Assembly (NCBI GenBank): GCA_963774445.1
Contig: CAVZFC010000032.1
Coordinates: forward strand, 1 to 64,000
DNA length: 64,000 nucleotides
Direction: 5' to 3'
Origin: CAVUQH01 sp963774445
GTDB taxonomy: Bacteria; Myxococcota_A; Polyangia; Haliangiales; Haliangiaceae
Of this stretch, positions 8,007-19,625 are shown piece after piece; within the stretch, counting starts at the first letter, position 1, and each line of letters opens with the position of its first letter. Both the position numbers and the translations under genes were made by a program. A model generated the notes under the pieces. It was not told where the DNA came from. It was given only the letters and a program-made list of their open reading frames with translations, and did not search any database.

Positions 8007-9297
8007 CGACCTGGGTCAGTCGCCGGTTGGCGACGACGTTCTGTCCATCTACCACGACATCTGTGATGGCGCGAGATGATAGCGAATAGACTGCATTTTT
8101 CGCCAGGGCCTGGACCGGCCACAGGGACGGATCCGACAGGTCCACGGCGACCAGATCGCAGCGCTGGCCGGGCGCGATCCGCCCGACGGGCAGATCCAGG
8201 ACCCGGCCGCCCCCGGCGGTGCCCATGGCGAAGCAGTCCTCGGCGTCGATCGCCTGGCCGTCGGTGCGGGCGACCTTCTGCAACAGGGCGCACATTCTCA
8301 TCTCGTCCAGGACCGAGACCCGGTTGTTGGAGCAGCCGCCGTCGGTGCCCAGCGCCACGGTCACCCCCCGGCGGCGCAGATCGACCACGTCCGTGATGCC
8401 GTCGCCGAGGAACATGTTGGAAGCCGGGTTGTAGACCAGGCTGGCCCCTCGCTCGGCCAGGAGCGCCCGCTCACCCTCGTCGAACCAGCAGCCGTGGATG
8501 GCGATCATCCGCTCGTCGAGCAGTCCCAGGGCGTCGATGGCGTGCAGCGGCCGGGCGCCGAATCGCTCCAGCGATTGGTCCACCTGATAGGCCTCCTCGG
8601 CCAGGTGGATGTGCCACGGCTCGCCGGCGTCGCGGGCGCACCCGGCGCCGGCCTCGATCATCGCCGGGGTGGCGCCGTGCTGGCTGTGCGGCGCCGGCTG
8701 GATGCGGACCATCGGGTCGGCGGCGTATTCGGCGTGCAGCGCCTCGAAGTTGCGCACCGCGGTCGGCACGTCCTCGCGGTAGCTCTGCGGCGCCCCGTCC
8801 CAGTCGTAGAAGCAGCGGGCCAGGACTACGCGCATGCCCAGCCGTCGCGCCGCCTCGATGGTGGCGCGGGCGTGGTCGTTGCCGCCGGCGTTCAGGTAGT
8901 AGAAGTCGCAGACGGTGGTGACGCCGTGGAGCAGCATCTCGCCGAAGGCGAACAGCGCCGCCGTGGCCATCCCATCGGCGTCCAGGCGCGGCGAGTAGCG
9001 GTACAGCGCCTCGTCGCGCCACTCGAGGAACGGCAGGTCGTCGCCGATGCCGCGGAGCAGCGACTGAAAGCTGTGGTTGTGCGCGTTGACCGTGCCCGGA
9101 AGCAGCGCCTTGCCGGCGAAGCTCACCCGTCGCGCGCCGTCGGCCCGAGCGTCGGCGGCGACCTCGTCGGGATCGCCGACCCGGACGATGGCGCCGTTTT
9201 CGGCGAGCACCGCCGTCGGCCCGCGAGCCTCGCCGGCCGCGACCACCGCCGCGTCGGCCTGGAAAACGACCGTGTTGTGCACGCCGCCTTTTACCAT
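7948..9297 (-). CDS. Amidohydrolase of the SAH/MTA-deaminase, ATZ/TRZ type
   Basis: This TIM-barrel metal-dependent hydrolase of about 449 residues most resembles S-adenosylhomocysteine/methylthioadenosine deaminases and the SsnA/TrzN group. It shows PGTVNAHNHSFQSLLRG (first metal ligands HxH), HIHLAEE, AIHGCWFDE and LGTDGGCSNN (metal-binding Asp), and ends with the small beta-sandwich signature GQRCDLVAVDLSDPS. The likely reaction is hydrolytic deamination of a purine or related ring in the cytoplasm; substrate is not determinable. ATG 9297 was chosen; a GTG at about 9282 is an alternative. It is divergent from holA with only 24 bp between the starts, so the two promoters must overlap. Confidence 0.85.
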   Translation of the reverse strand: MVKGGVHNTVVFQADAAVVAAGEARGPTAVLAENGAIVRVGDPDEVAADARADGARRVSFAGKALLPGTVNAHNHSFQSLLRGIGDDLPFLEWRDEALYRYSPRLDADGMATAALFAFGEMLLHGVTTVCDFYYLNAGGNDHARATIEAARRLGMRVVLARCFYDWDGAPQSYREDVPTAVRNFEALHAEYAADPMVRIQPAPHSQHGATPAMIEAGAGCARDAGEPWHIHLAEEAYQVDQSLERFGARPLHAIDALGLLDERMIAIHGCWFDEGERALLAERGASLVYNPASNMFLGDGITDVVDLRRRGVTVALGTDGGCSNNRVSVLDEMRMCALLQKVARTDGQAIDAEDCFAMGTAGGGRVLDLPVGRIAPGQRCDLVAVDLSDPSLWPVQALAKNAVYSLSSRAITDVVVDGQNVVANRRLTQVDESEIEARVRSLTGDWRRD

Positions 9298-9321
9298 CTC
9301 GCGATGGGGTAGACTGCGCCC

Positions 9322-10332
9322 GTGGCCGACTTGATCCAGCGGGCACGGGACGGCGATCTCGACCCGGTCTACGTGCTGGTGTCCCAGCAGCCGCTCCTGC
9401 TCGAGCGGGTCGTCACCGCCGTGCTCGACGCCGCCGTGCCGCCCGAGGCCCGGGGCTTCAACCTCGACACCTACGACGGCCGGGGCGCCAGCGGCACCCG
9501 CATCCTGGCGGCCGTGCAGACGCTGCCGATGATGGCCAGACGGCGGGCGGTGCTGCTGCGCGACGTGGCGTCGATGGCAGCTGGCGAGATGGCCCATCTC
9601 CTGGCCTATCTCGACGATCCCAACCCGTCCACGGTCCTTGTCGCCACCGCGTCCAAGGTGGACAAGCGGCTGAAGTTCTTCGCCGCGGCCAAGAAGAAGA
9701 AGTTTCTCCACGACCTGTCGCCGCCGCGCAAGCTGGGGCCGTGGATCCGCGACGAGGCGACCAACCGCGCGGTCAGGCTATCACCGCGGGCGGCCGACCG
9801 GCTGGCCGACGTGGTCGGCGCCGACCTGTCGCGCCTGTCCCTGGCCATCGAGCAGCTGGGCCTCTACGCCGGTGACCGCCCGGTCGAGGTCGACGACGTC
9901 GACGACCTGATCGCCGACACCCGCGAGCGCTCGGTCTTCGAGCTCACCGACTCGATCGGCGAGGGCGACGTCGGCCGGGCGCTGGCCGCGGTCACGGCGC
10001 TGTGCGACCAGCGGCAGAGCGCCATCGGCGTCATCGTCATGCTCGCACGGCACATGCGGCAGCTCGGGCGCTGTCGGGCCGCGCTCTCGGGCGGCGCCGG
10101 CAAAGGCGACCTGGCCCGTGAGCTGGGTGTGCCGCCGTTCATCGCCGACAAGATCGCGCGGCAGTCGCGGCGCTACACGTCGGCGGCCGTCGCCCGCGCC
10201 CTGACGACGCTGGCCGACGCCGACGCGGCGCTCAAAGGCTTCACTCAGGTGACGCGCACGCTGGGGCGCGACCTGGGCGAGCGAGTGATCCTCGATCGCG
10301 TCGTGACCCAGCTCGTCGAGCTGGGCTGCTAG
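9322..10332 (+). CDS. holA: DNA polymerase III subunit delta
   Basis: 336 residues, GTG start. The N-terminus (DPVYVLVSQQPLLLERVVTAV) matches the HolA pattern in which the protein opens the sliding clamp within the clamp-loader complex. It continues with the AAA-like region (FNLDTYDGRG, QTLPMMARRRAVLLRDV), the basic segment AAAKKKKF and the C-terminal collar helices (SAIGVIVMLARHMRQLGRCR). As usual for delta, there is no intact Walker A motif. It abuts rpsT tail to tail with no intervening base, an arrangement common in bacteria. Confidence 0.93.
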   Translation: MADLIQRARDGDLDPVYVLVSQQPLLLERVVTAVLDAAVPPEARGFNLDTYDGRGASGTRILAAVQTLPMMARRRAVLLRDVASMAAGEMAHLLAYLDDPNPSTVLVATASKVDKRLKFFAAAKKKKFLHDLSPPRKLGPWIRDEATNRAVRLSPRAADRLADVVGADLSRLSLAIEQLGLYAGDRPVEVDDVDDLIADTRERSVFELTDSIGEGDVGRALAAVTALCDQRQSAIGVIVMLARHMRQLGRCRAALSGGAGKGDLARELGVPPFIADKIARQSRRYTSAAVARALTTLADADAALKGFTQVTRTLGRDLGERVILDRVVTQLVELGC

Positions 10333-10584
10333 CTAGCTGGCCTTGCGGTTCAGGCGCGAGATGTATCGGGAGGCGGTGCCGCGTTTGAGCGCGCCCTTGG
10401 TCACGGCGCGGTCGATCGCCGACACGGCCTTCTTGACCAGCTCCTGGGCCTCCGGAGCCTTGCTCGTGACGGCGGTGCGGGCGCTCCGGAGTGCGGTGCG
10501 CATGTTGCCGAGGACGAGACGATTGCGGAGGCGGCGCTTTTCGCGCTGGCGGTCGCGTTTTTCCGCCGACTTGTGGTTGGGCAC
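10333..10584 (-). CDS. rpsT: 30S ribosomal protein S20
   Basis: 83 residues, very basic, beginning MPNHKSAEKRDRQREKRRLR and ending SRYISRLNRKAS, the typical S20 layout. S20 binds 16S rRNA and helps assembly of the small subunit. The start is GTG with AGGAG 7 bases upstream. A near-consensus housekeeping promoter lies 52-80 bp upstream. Confidence 0.97.
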   Translation of the reverse strand: MPNHKSAEKRDRQREKRRLRNRLVLGNMRTALRSARTAVTSKAPEAQELVKKAVSAIDRAVTKGALKRGTASRYISRLNRKAS

Positions 10585-10635
10585 TGTGTTGCTCCTGACG
10601 TGGTGTCCGTCGGTTCTTCTGAGGGAGAGCGCGCC

Positions 10636-10664
10636 TAGTTACCCCGCCTTCGTCCACATGTCAA
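10636..10664 (-). promoter_or_regulatory. Sigma-70-type promoter of rpsT
   Basis: Read on the minus strand: TTGACA (10664-10659), a 17-base spacer, then TAACTA (10641-10636). The -35 is perfect and the -10 keeps the first TA and final A. The predicted transcription start is about 45 bp before the GTG of rpsT, with a leader containing AGGAG. Confidence 0.7.
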
Positions 10665-10739
10665 CCCGGGGCTCTTCTGCGCTTCTGGCACTCCCGAACT
10701 CCCGAGAAATACAGTGAGTCACCCTCAAGGGGACAGGGG

Positions 10740-10761
10740 TTTCCACATGACCTGTGGACAA
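10740..10761. other. Facing pair of DnaA-box-like 9-mers
   Basis: TTTCCACA (10740-10747) and TGTGGACAA (10753-10761) face each other across 5 bp. The second reads TTGTCCACA on the minus strand, one base from the DnaA consensus TTATCCACA. In several bacteria rpsT neighbours dnaA and the origin, but no dnaA is present here and there is no cluster of further boxes or AT-rich tract. It could equally be an operator of mazG or rpsT. Confidence 0.35.
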
Positions 10762-10895
10762 CTTGGGGGCAACTCTGTGCTGCTGCGCGGCGATCGCCGA
10801 CGAGCCGGGGGCGCGAGGTGGTTTGCCCAAAAATGCGTCAGTTTTGTGGCGCGACGGTGACGGCCCGCCCTCGATCGAAACCCTCACTGCCTCTG

Positions 10896-11723
10896 TCAGA
10901 TTCCCGCGGCTTTCGCCTGCTGCCACAACGCCTCGAGTGCGTCGAGATCGAGATCGCTCGGCTCGTTGCCGGCCTCTCTGGCGCGCGCCTCGACGAAGCG
11001 AAACCGATCTTCGAACCGCCCGTTGGCTCCGCGCAGCGCGCCGTCGGCATCGACGCCGATCTTGCGCGCCAGGTTGACCACGGCGAACAAGAGGTCGCCC
11101 AGCTCGGCCTCGATCGCGGCCGGGTCGCCACCCGCCATCGCCTCGTCCAGCTCGCCCAGCTCCTCGGCGATCTTGGCCCGCGGTCCGGCGCTGTCGGGCC
11201 AGTCGAAGCCGACCTTGGCGGCCCGCCTGCCCAGCTTTTGCGCCCGCGCCAGCGGTGGCAGTGCCAGCGGCACGCCGTCGAGCGCCCGCCTCGGCGGCGC
11301 CTCGGCCCCGGCGCGCTCGGCCTTCTCGGCGTCTTTGATCTGGTCCCACTGCTCGAGCACCGCCTCGGCGGTGTCGGCGGTCGCGTCGGCGAAGACGTGC
11401 GGGTGGCGGCGGACCAGCTTCTCGACGATACCGGCGACGACGTCGTCGATGGCGAAGGCGCCCTCGGCCTGGCGCAGGGCCGCGTGGAAGACCACCTGCA
11501 TCAGCAGGTCGCCCAGCTCCTCGCAGTGGTCGTCGGCGGTCCCGCGCTCCATGGCGTCGAGCACCTCGTAGGTCTCCTCGACCAGGTACGGGCGCAGGGT
11601 CTCCAGGGTCTGCTCGCGGTCCCAGGGACAGCCGTCGGGCGCCAGGAGGCGGCGCATGACCTCCACGAGCTCGGCAAGGCTCTCCCCGGGGCGGCTGGTT
11701 TCGGCGGGTTCTGTGCGGTCCAT
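10896..11723 (-). CDS. mazG: Nucleoside triphosphate pyrophosphohydrolase MazG
   Basis: 275 residues with the two tandem all-alpha MazG domains. Domain one has the metal site EETYEVLDAMERG plus EELGDLLMQVVFHA (about residues 48-85). Domain two has EELGELDEAMAGG and AELGDLLFAVVNLAR (about residues 190-220). MazG hydrolyses (d)NTPs to monophosphate and pyrophosphate, removing aberrant nucleotides and lowering (p)ppGpp indirectly. CPWDREQT near the N-terminus is the family signature. It is divergent from phoH. Confidence 0.95.
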   Translation of the reverse strand: MDRTEPAETSRPGESLAELVEVMRRLLAPDGCPWDREQTLETLRPYLVEETYEVLDAMERGTADDHCEELGDLLMQVVFHAALRQAEGAFAIDDVVAGIVEKLVRRHPHVFADATADTAEAVLEQWDQIKDAEKAERAGAEAPPRRALDGVPLALPPLARAQKLGRRAAKVGFDWPDSAGPRAKIAEELGELDEAMAGGDPAAIEAELGDLLFAVVNLARKIGVDADGALRGANGRFEDRFRFVEARAREAGNEPSDLDLDALEALWQQAKAAGI

Positions 11724-11800
11724 CGCCCGCCACCATAGCGCGCGGGCCTGATGACCGGGGAATTGTGCTAGATCATGGAGACCAGGAGGATCCGACCTCG

Positions 11801-12826
<1,026 letters not shown>

Positions 12827-12890
12827 TCCACCGCGGGGCCCCGGCCCCGTGGTATGCTGGCGCCGGGGAAAAGGAGCTGGGCCGGGAGCG

Positions 12891-14848
<1,958 letters not shown>

Positions 14849-14852
<4 letters not shown>

Positions 14853-15319
14853 TCTCCCTGCAGATGGACCCGCCCGTCCGCGGGCGGCTGTCCGCCGGCG
14901 AGCTGTCCCGTTACCGGACGCGCGTCGGCCGCATGGTCAAGGCTGCCTGGCTGAGCGAGGAGATCGAGCGCGAGCTCGAGGTCGCGATCCGTCTCACCGA
15001 CGATCCGACCATCCACCAGCTCAACCGCGACTATCGCGGCATCGATCGGCCGACCGACGTCCTGGCCTTCGCCCAGCGCGAAGGCGACTTCGCCGACCTC
15101 AACCCCGAGCTCCTCGGCGACGTCGTCATCTCCGTCAACACCGCCGCCCGCCAGGCCCGCCGCGGGCTACATACCGAGCTGCTGTTCCTCACCGCCCACG
15201 GTCTGTGTCACCTCCTCGGCTACGACCACCGCGACGACGCCGAGGAAGCGCAGATGAACGCCCGCATGGCCGCGCTCCTTCACGAAGCCGAACGCCGCGG
15301 CCCGACCCGCGCCGCCTGA
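14849..15319 (+). CDS. ybeY: Endoribonuclease YbeY (rRNA maturation factor)
   Basis: 156 residues ending in the zinc-binding signature LTAHGLCHLLGYDHRDDAEE (three His ligands), preceded by the usual LNRDYRGIDRPTDVLAFAQ motif. YbeY processes the 3' end of 16S rRNA and takes part in ribosome quality control. The GTG start overlaps the stop of the HD-GYP gene as GTGA. Length and motifs are normal. Confidence 0.96.
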
Positions 15320-15328
15320 GCCCGCGCC

Positions 15329-15375
15329 CCGAACTCACCAGCCGGCGCCCGCACACCGAACTCACCAGCCGGCGC
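15329..15375. repeat. Direct repeat, 20 bp, two copies 7 bp apart
   Basis: CCGAACTCACCAGCCGGCGC occurs at 15329-15348 and 15356-15375, immediately after ybeY. Together with the adjacent inverted repeat it makes the whole ybeY-lipoprotein gap repetitive. Confidence 0.7.
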
Positions 15376-15390
15376 GGATTCTGCTTCCTA

Positions 15391-15451
15391 TCCGGTCGCC
15401 CTGAGCTCGTCGAAGGGCGCAACGTACGCGCCCTGAGCGAGGGCGACCGGA
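15391..15451. repeat. REP-like intergenic inverted repeat
   Basis: The outer arms TCCGGTCGCCCT (15391-15402) and AGGGCGACCGGA (15440-15451) are perfect 12-bp complements. Inner arms GGGCGC (15415-15420) and GCGCCC (15428-15433) form a second hairpin. The element contains CCTGAGCTCGTCGAAGGG, very close to the CCTGAGCTTGTCGAAGGG motif that recurs between genes in many high-GC bacteria. It lies between convergent genes and may act as a bidirectional terminator. Confidence 0.65.
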
Positions 15452-15490
15452 TCTCCGGGCCACCGGCTCCAGTCCGCGCCGGTGGCCGCT

Positions 15491-17887
15491 TCAGTTGCAG
15501 GCGTAGCCGCTGCCGGAGTCGGTGCAGCTGGTGCCGGTGGCGCAGGTGAGGAACGGCTGGCCCGGGTCGCACGGCTCGCCGGCGGCGATGGTGCCGCTGG
15601 CGTCGAGGGTGAACGGGCCCGCGTCACTCATGTAGCCGTCGACGATCACGATGTACAGGCCGGCCGGGACGTCGGTGAGGTCGAGGGCCGACTGGCTGCT
15701 GGTCGCGTCGTCGTCGTTGCACGCGTAGTCACTGCCGCTGCACTCGGTCTGCTGGACCATCAGCACGGTGTCGAACGAGCTGCCGGTGGTGTCGAGATGC
15801 AGCGACGTGAGCGCGCCCGGCAGATAGAGGTAGTAGGCGCGATCCGGCGCGGCCGAGCCGCTCTGACACGACGGCGCGAAGTCGTCGGTCAGCCCGGTCG
15901 TGTCGCCGCTGGTCGTCGCCTTGGCCAGCGTGGCAATCGGGTCGCTCTCCGCCGCGCAGGCGTCCTCCTGGTCGTCGGCGGCGTTGGTGCAGCCGAGGTC
16001 GGCCGGGTAGTCCATGGCGCCGTCGCCGTCGTCGTCGGTGCCGTTGGCGCACTGCGGGCAGGAGGCGGGCGTGGCGACACAGCTGTCGTCGCTCTCGTCG
16101 TCGTCGGCCAGGCTGGCGCAACCCGGGTCGAGGAAGTCAACCAGACCGTCGCCGTCGTCGTCGGTGGCGTCGTTGCACGCGGTCGCCGCGCAGAGGTTGC
16201 TCTTGCACACCTGCCCGGTCTCGCACGCGAAGGTCGCGAACGCCGGATCGCAGGCGCCGCCGGCAGCGATCGTGCCGCCCACGCTCAGCTGGTAGGCGCC
16301 GCTGTCCTGGTAGCCGTCGACGAAGACGAAGTAGCCCTGCCCGGTGACCGGGGCCGCCAGCGACACGGTCTCGTTGCCGGGGAAGGTGTCTTCGCACGCC
16401 AGCTCGTCGGTCGCCACGCCGCAGGTTGGTCCGCGCACGTACAGCACCGTGTCGTAGGACGAGCCGTCGAGCGAGAACCACAGGTCGCGGAGGTCGGTCG
16501 CCACCGTGTAGAGATAGACGTCCTCGGGCGCGCCGCCGCTGTACGGGGCGCAGCTGCCGGCGAACTTCGACGTGCCGCTGGTGGTGCCGCTGGCGCCGCC
16601 GTTGCCCAGCGGCGTCGGGACCAGACCGGGGATGCACTCGTCGACCTCGTTGTCGCCGGAGGCGGCGTGGCAGCCGGGGTCGTCGGGATAGTCGACCAGA
16701 CCGTCGCCGTCGTCGTCCTCGCCGTTGGCGCAGACGGGGCAGGCGCTGCAGCCGGTCGTGGCGCAAAGCGTGCAGTCGTCGGTTAACTCGTCGTTGTCGG
16801 CGGCGTCGGCGCAGCCCGGATCGTCGGGAAAGTCGATGGCGCCGTCGCCGTCGTCGTCGATTCCGTCGCTGCACTCGGGCGGCTCGCAACTCTCCATCGT
16901 GGCGCTGCCGTCGGCCAGGCGGCAGACCAGGCCCGGCGCGCACTGCGGGGCGGTGGGGTCGCATGGATCGCCCTGGGGGATGCGCTCCTCGACGTGCAGC
17001 TCGAAGTCGCCGTCGATGGTGCCGTCGTGGGCATCGACCACGATGTAGTAGACGCCCGGGTTGACCACGACCACCAGGCTGGAGGCGAAGCCGGTGTCGG
17101 CGTCGTCGTTGCACGCCACCTCGGTGTCGCCGTCGCGGCAGTCGGTGCGCATGTAGATCACCGTGTCGGCGGTGGTCGCGGCGACGTCGGTGGTGACGAC
17201 CAGCGCTGTCCGCTGGGTCACGTTGACGCCGTAGACCACCTCGGGCCCGGTGCCGCCGCAGTCGGGCGAGACCAGCTTGCTGCTCCCCTGACCGGCGGTG
17301 AAGCTGCCGCTGGCCACGCCGTCGGCCGGCAGCGTCAGTACCGGGGTCGAGCCGCAGGCGTCGGCGCTGGCGTTGAACTCGTCGTCGTCGGCAGCGCGGT
17401 CGCAGCCCGGGTCGTTGCCGGCGTCGATGCCGTAGTCGATCAGGCCGTCGCCGTCGTCGTCGACGCCGTTGGCGCAGGCGGGACAGTGCTCGCCGCCGGG
17501 GCAGTCGTCCGCTTCGTCGTTCTCGGCCGCCAGGAAGCAGCCGGGGTCGGCCGGGAAGTCGATCAGACCGTCGCTGTCGTTGTCGACACCGTCGCTGCAG
17601 GCCGGCACGCCGGGGTTGAACTCGTCGTCGTCGTCAGTGGAGGCGCAGCCGGGGTCGGCCGGGAAGTCGATCAGGCCGTCGTCGTCATTGTTGACGCCGT
17701 CGTCGCACTGCGTGGTCACCGGATCGGGGCTCTCGCTGCCGACGCCGGCTGCGCACGCTGGATCGTCGGCGTCGATGAAGCCGTCGCCATCGTTGTCCAC
17801 GCCGTCCTTGCAGGTGTCGTGGCCGCCGCCCGCGCAGCCGCCCACCAGCAACAGCGCGCTCAGCGCGCAAACCGTCCAGATCCGCAT
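15491..17887 (-). CDS. Cys-rich surface lipoprotein with DGxDNDGDGxID repeats and PPC-like domains
   Basis: About 798 residues. The signal ends in lipobox LLVGGC. At least eight copies of a roughly 30-residue cysteine and aspartate module follow (DGVDNDGDGFIDADDPAC; DGVNNDDDGLIDFPADPGC). These resemble thrombospondin-3-type calcium-binding repeats common in myxobacterial lipoproteins. Between them lie three beta-sandwich modules like bacterial pre-peptidase C-terminal domains (for example DTVLYVRGPTCG...GYFVFVDGYQDSGAYQLSV). The protein is probably an outer-membrane calcium-dependent adhesin or scaffold; substrate unknown. Start ATG 17887 was set by the signal peptide; the Shine-Dalgarno is weak. 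Confidence 0.85.
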   Translation of the reverse strand: MRIWTVCALSALLLVGGCAGGGHDTCKDGVDNDGDGFIDADDPACAAGVGSESPDPVTTQCDDGVNNDDDGLIDFPADPGCASTDDDDEFNPGVPACSDGVDNDSDGLIDFPADPGCFLAAENDEADDCPGGEHCPACANGVDDDGDGLIDYGIDAGNDPGCDRAADDDEFNASADACGSTPVLTLPADGVASGSFTAGQGSSKLVSPDCGGTGPEVVYGVNVTQRTALVVTTDVAATTADTVIYMRTDCRDGDTEVACNDDADTGFASSLVVVVNPGVYYIVVDAHDGTIDGDFELHVEERIPQGDPCDPTAPQCAPGLVCRLADGSATMESCEPPECSDGIDDDGDGAIDFPDDPGCADAADNDELTDDCTLCATTGCSACPVCANGEDDDGDGLVDYPDDPGCHAASGDNEVDECIPGLVPTPLGNGGASGTTSGTSKFAGSCAPYSGGAPEDVYLYTVATDLRDLWFSLDGSSYDTVLYVRGPTCGVATDELACEDTFPGNETVSLAAPVTGQGYFVFVDGYQDSGAYQLSVGGTIAAGGACDPAFATFACETGQVCKSNLCAATACNDATDDDGDGLVDFLDPGCASLADDDESDDSCVATPASCPQCANGTDDDGDGAMDYPADLGCTNAADDQEDACAAESDPIATLAKATTSGDTTGLTDDFAPSCQSGSAAPDRAYYLYLPGALTSLHLDTTGSSFDTVLMVQQTECSGSDYACNDDDATSSQSALDLTDVPAGLYIVIVDGYMSDAGPFTLDASGTIAAGEPCDPGQPFLTCATGTSCTDSGSGYACN

Positions 17888-18061
17888 GTCAGAGGCCCCA
17901 TCCCGGCATGTGGGAGGAGATCTCACCTCTTCTAACCGGCGGGCTTCCAGGGGGTCAAGGACGGATTCGTCAGAGCTCGGCGCGGCGCACCGGAGTCGTC
18001 CGCTGCGCTTTCGAGTCATCTCGACTAGATGAAGGCGCCGTGGTGGTGCTATCGACTGGGC

Positions 18062-19015
18062 ATGTCGCGGCGCGAGGTAACCCCGATTCTGGTGGTTCAC
18101 GGCGGGGCTGGGCGCTTCTCCGACGATCGCTGGGACGCCGCGCGCGCCGGTTGTCGAGCCGCGACCGAGGCCGGGCTGGCGGTGCTGGCTGGCGGCGGCG
18201 GCGCCGTCGACGCCGCGTGCGCCGCCGTGCGCGTACTCGAAGACGATCCTACCTTCAACGCCGGTGTCGGCGCCGTGCTGTCGCGCGACGGCACCCTCGA
18301 GGTTGACGCCGCGGTCATGGACGGCCACGACCTGCGCTTCGGCGCCATCGGCGCGGTGCCCAACGTGCGCCGGCCGATCGACTTTGCCCGCGCGGTGATG
18401 GACGACGGCGAGCACGCGCTCCTGTGTGGCGAGGCGGCGTGGGCGTTTGGCCGCGAGCGCGGGTGGGCGCCGTGCGATCCGGCCGAGCTGATCACCGCGC
18501 GCGCGAGAGAGCGGCTGGCGCTCGAGCTGGAGAAGCGGGCGCGCGGCGCGGTCGGGCCGGTGACCGATCCGGAAGATCCGGGCACAGTCGGCGCCTGCGC
18601 CGTGGACGCGGCCGGCCACGTGGCCGCGGCGACGTCGACCGGCGGCATCACCTTCAAGCGCAGCGGTCGCATCGGCGACACCCCGCTGTGCGGATGCGGC
18701 ACCTACGCCGATGACGAAGGCGGGGCGGCGTCGGCCACCGGTCACGGCGAGAGCATCATCCGCGTGACCATGACCCGCGCCTGCGTCGACGCCATGCGCG
18801 CCGGGGGCAGCGCCAACACCGCGGCGTGGGCGTCGGTGCACGAGCTGGCGCGGCGGGTCGGCGGCGAGGGCGGCATCATCTGCTGCGATCGCGACGGCCG
18901 CGTCGCCGCCGCGCACAACTCGCCGAGCATGGCGTGGGCCGCCGGTCGCGTGGGCGGTCAGGTGGTCGCCGAGATGGTGCTCGAGCCGGGCGACGACATC
19001 GGCCTGCGCCTGTGA
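18062..19015 (+). CDS. Isoaspartyl peptidase / L-asparaginase (Ntn-hydrolase, T2 family)
   Basis: About 317 residues. The N-terminus ILVVHGGAGRFS is the family signature. The autocleavage site is DPGTVGACAVD, with the nucleophilic Thr at about residue 175, followed by the substrate-binding segment STGGITFKRSGRIGDTPLCG and TGHGESIIR. The proenzyme cleaves itself into alpha and beta chains and hydrolyses beta-aspartyl peptides or asparagine. ATG 18062 was preferred to ATG 18029 because the family starts a few residues before the first strand. Its 3' end overlaps the decayed epimerase on the other strand by 58 bp. Confidence 0.9.
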   Translation: MSRREVTPILVVHGGAGRFSDDRWDAARAGCRAATEAGLAVLAGGGGAVDAACAAVRVLEDDPTFNAGVGAVLSRDGTLEVDAAVMDGHDLRFGAIGAVPNVRRPIDFARAVMDDGEHALLCGEAAWAFGRERGWAPCDPAELITARARERLALELEKRARGAVGPVTDPEDPGTVGACAVDAAGHVAAATSTGGITFKRSGRIGDTPLCGCGTYADDEGGAASATGHGESIIRVTMTRACVDAMRAGGSANTAAWASVHELARRVGGEGGIICCDRDGRVAAAHNSPSMAWAAGRVGGQVVAEMVLEPGDDIGLRL

Positions 19016-19625
19016 CGCCGGGCCCGCGGCGCGTAGCCGTTGGCGCGGAACCAGTCGACCGCGTCGCGCAGGCTCTCCTCGATCGGGCGGACCTGCAGGC
19101 CCAGCTCGCGCGCCGCGCGATCGCAGTCGGCGCGTAGCCCCAGACGCGCGATGTTCAACCGCGGCCGGCGTCACCAGCGGCAGCCGGCCGGTCACCCGCG
19201 CCACGCCTACCAGCGCCCGGGCTCCGGCGCCGACCAGCGGACGCGGCAGCGACCAGACCGGCTTGCGCAGCCCGGCGACGGCCAGCGTGCGTCGCGCCAG
19301 GTCGGGCAACGGCAGGTTGTGCGCGCCGAGCAGGTAGGAGCGCCCGCGAACCCCGCGGTCGGCGGCGGCCAGGTGCGCGGCGGCCATGTCGCGGACGTCG
19401 GCAAAGCAGGTCTCGGTCGGCACCACGACGACGGCGGGCATGGTCAGCGTCGCCAGCAGCAGGCGCCCGGTCGGCGTCGGGCCCACGTCTCCGGGGCCGA
19501 TCGGCCCGCACGGCGCCACGATCGTGACCTCCTGGGCCGGCGCGCACCTCGTGGCCGGCCAGACGCAGCGCTCGCGCCACGTGCGAGCCGATGAAGCCGG
19601 CGGCGCCGGTCACCAGCGCCTTCAT
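18958..19625 (-). pseudogene. NAD-dependent sugar epimerase/dehydratase, central part deleted and frameshifted
   Basis: The start is clear: ATG 19625 overlapping the previous stop (ATGA), with the Rossmann motif LVTGAAGFIGSHVARALRLA. After about 32 codons the homology jumps at about 19534-19542 to VTIVAPCGPIGPGDVGPTPT, which belongs at about residue 165 of the roughly 330-residue hopanoid-associated-epimerase/dihydroflavonol-reductase type family. About 130 residues, including the YxxxK catalytic pair, are therefore missing and the frame changes. A second shift lies at 19153-19159 (GTTCAAC), after which the normal C-terminus follows (ARELGLQVRPIEESLRDAVD). The product cannot be active as read. 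Confidence 0.8.

Noticed and set aside
17371..17621. Further GTTGAAC heptamers at about 452, 17371, 17614 and 42293 as extra frameshift sites
   Set aside because: These encode Phe-Asn in frame within intact genes, so the heptamer is genuine there.
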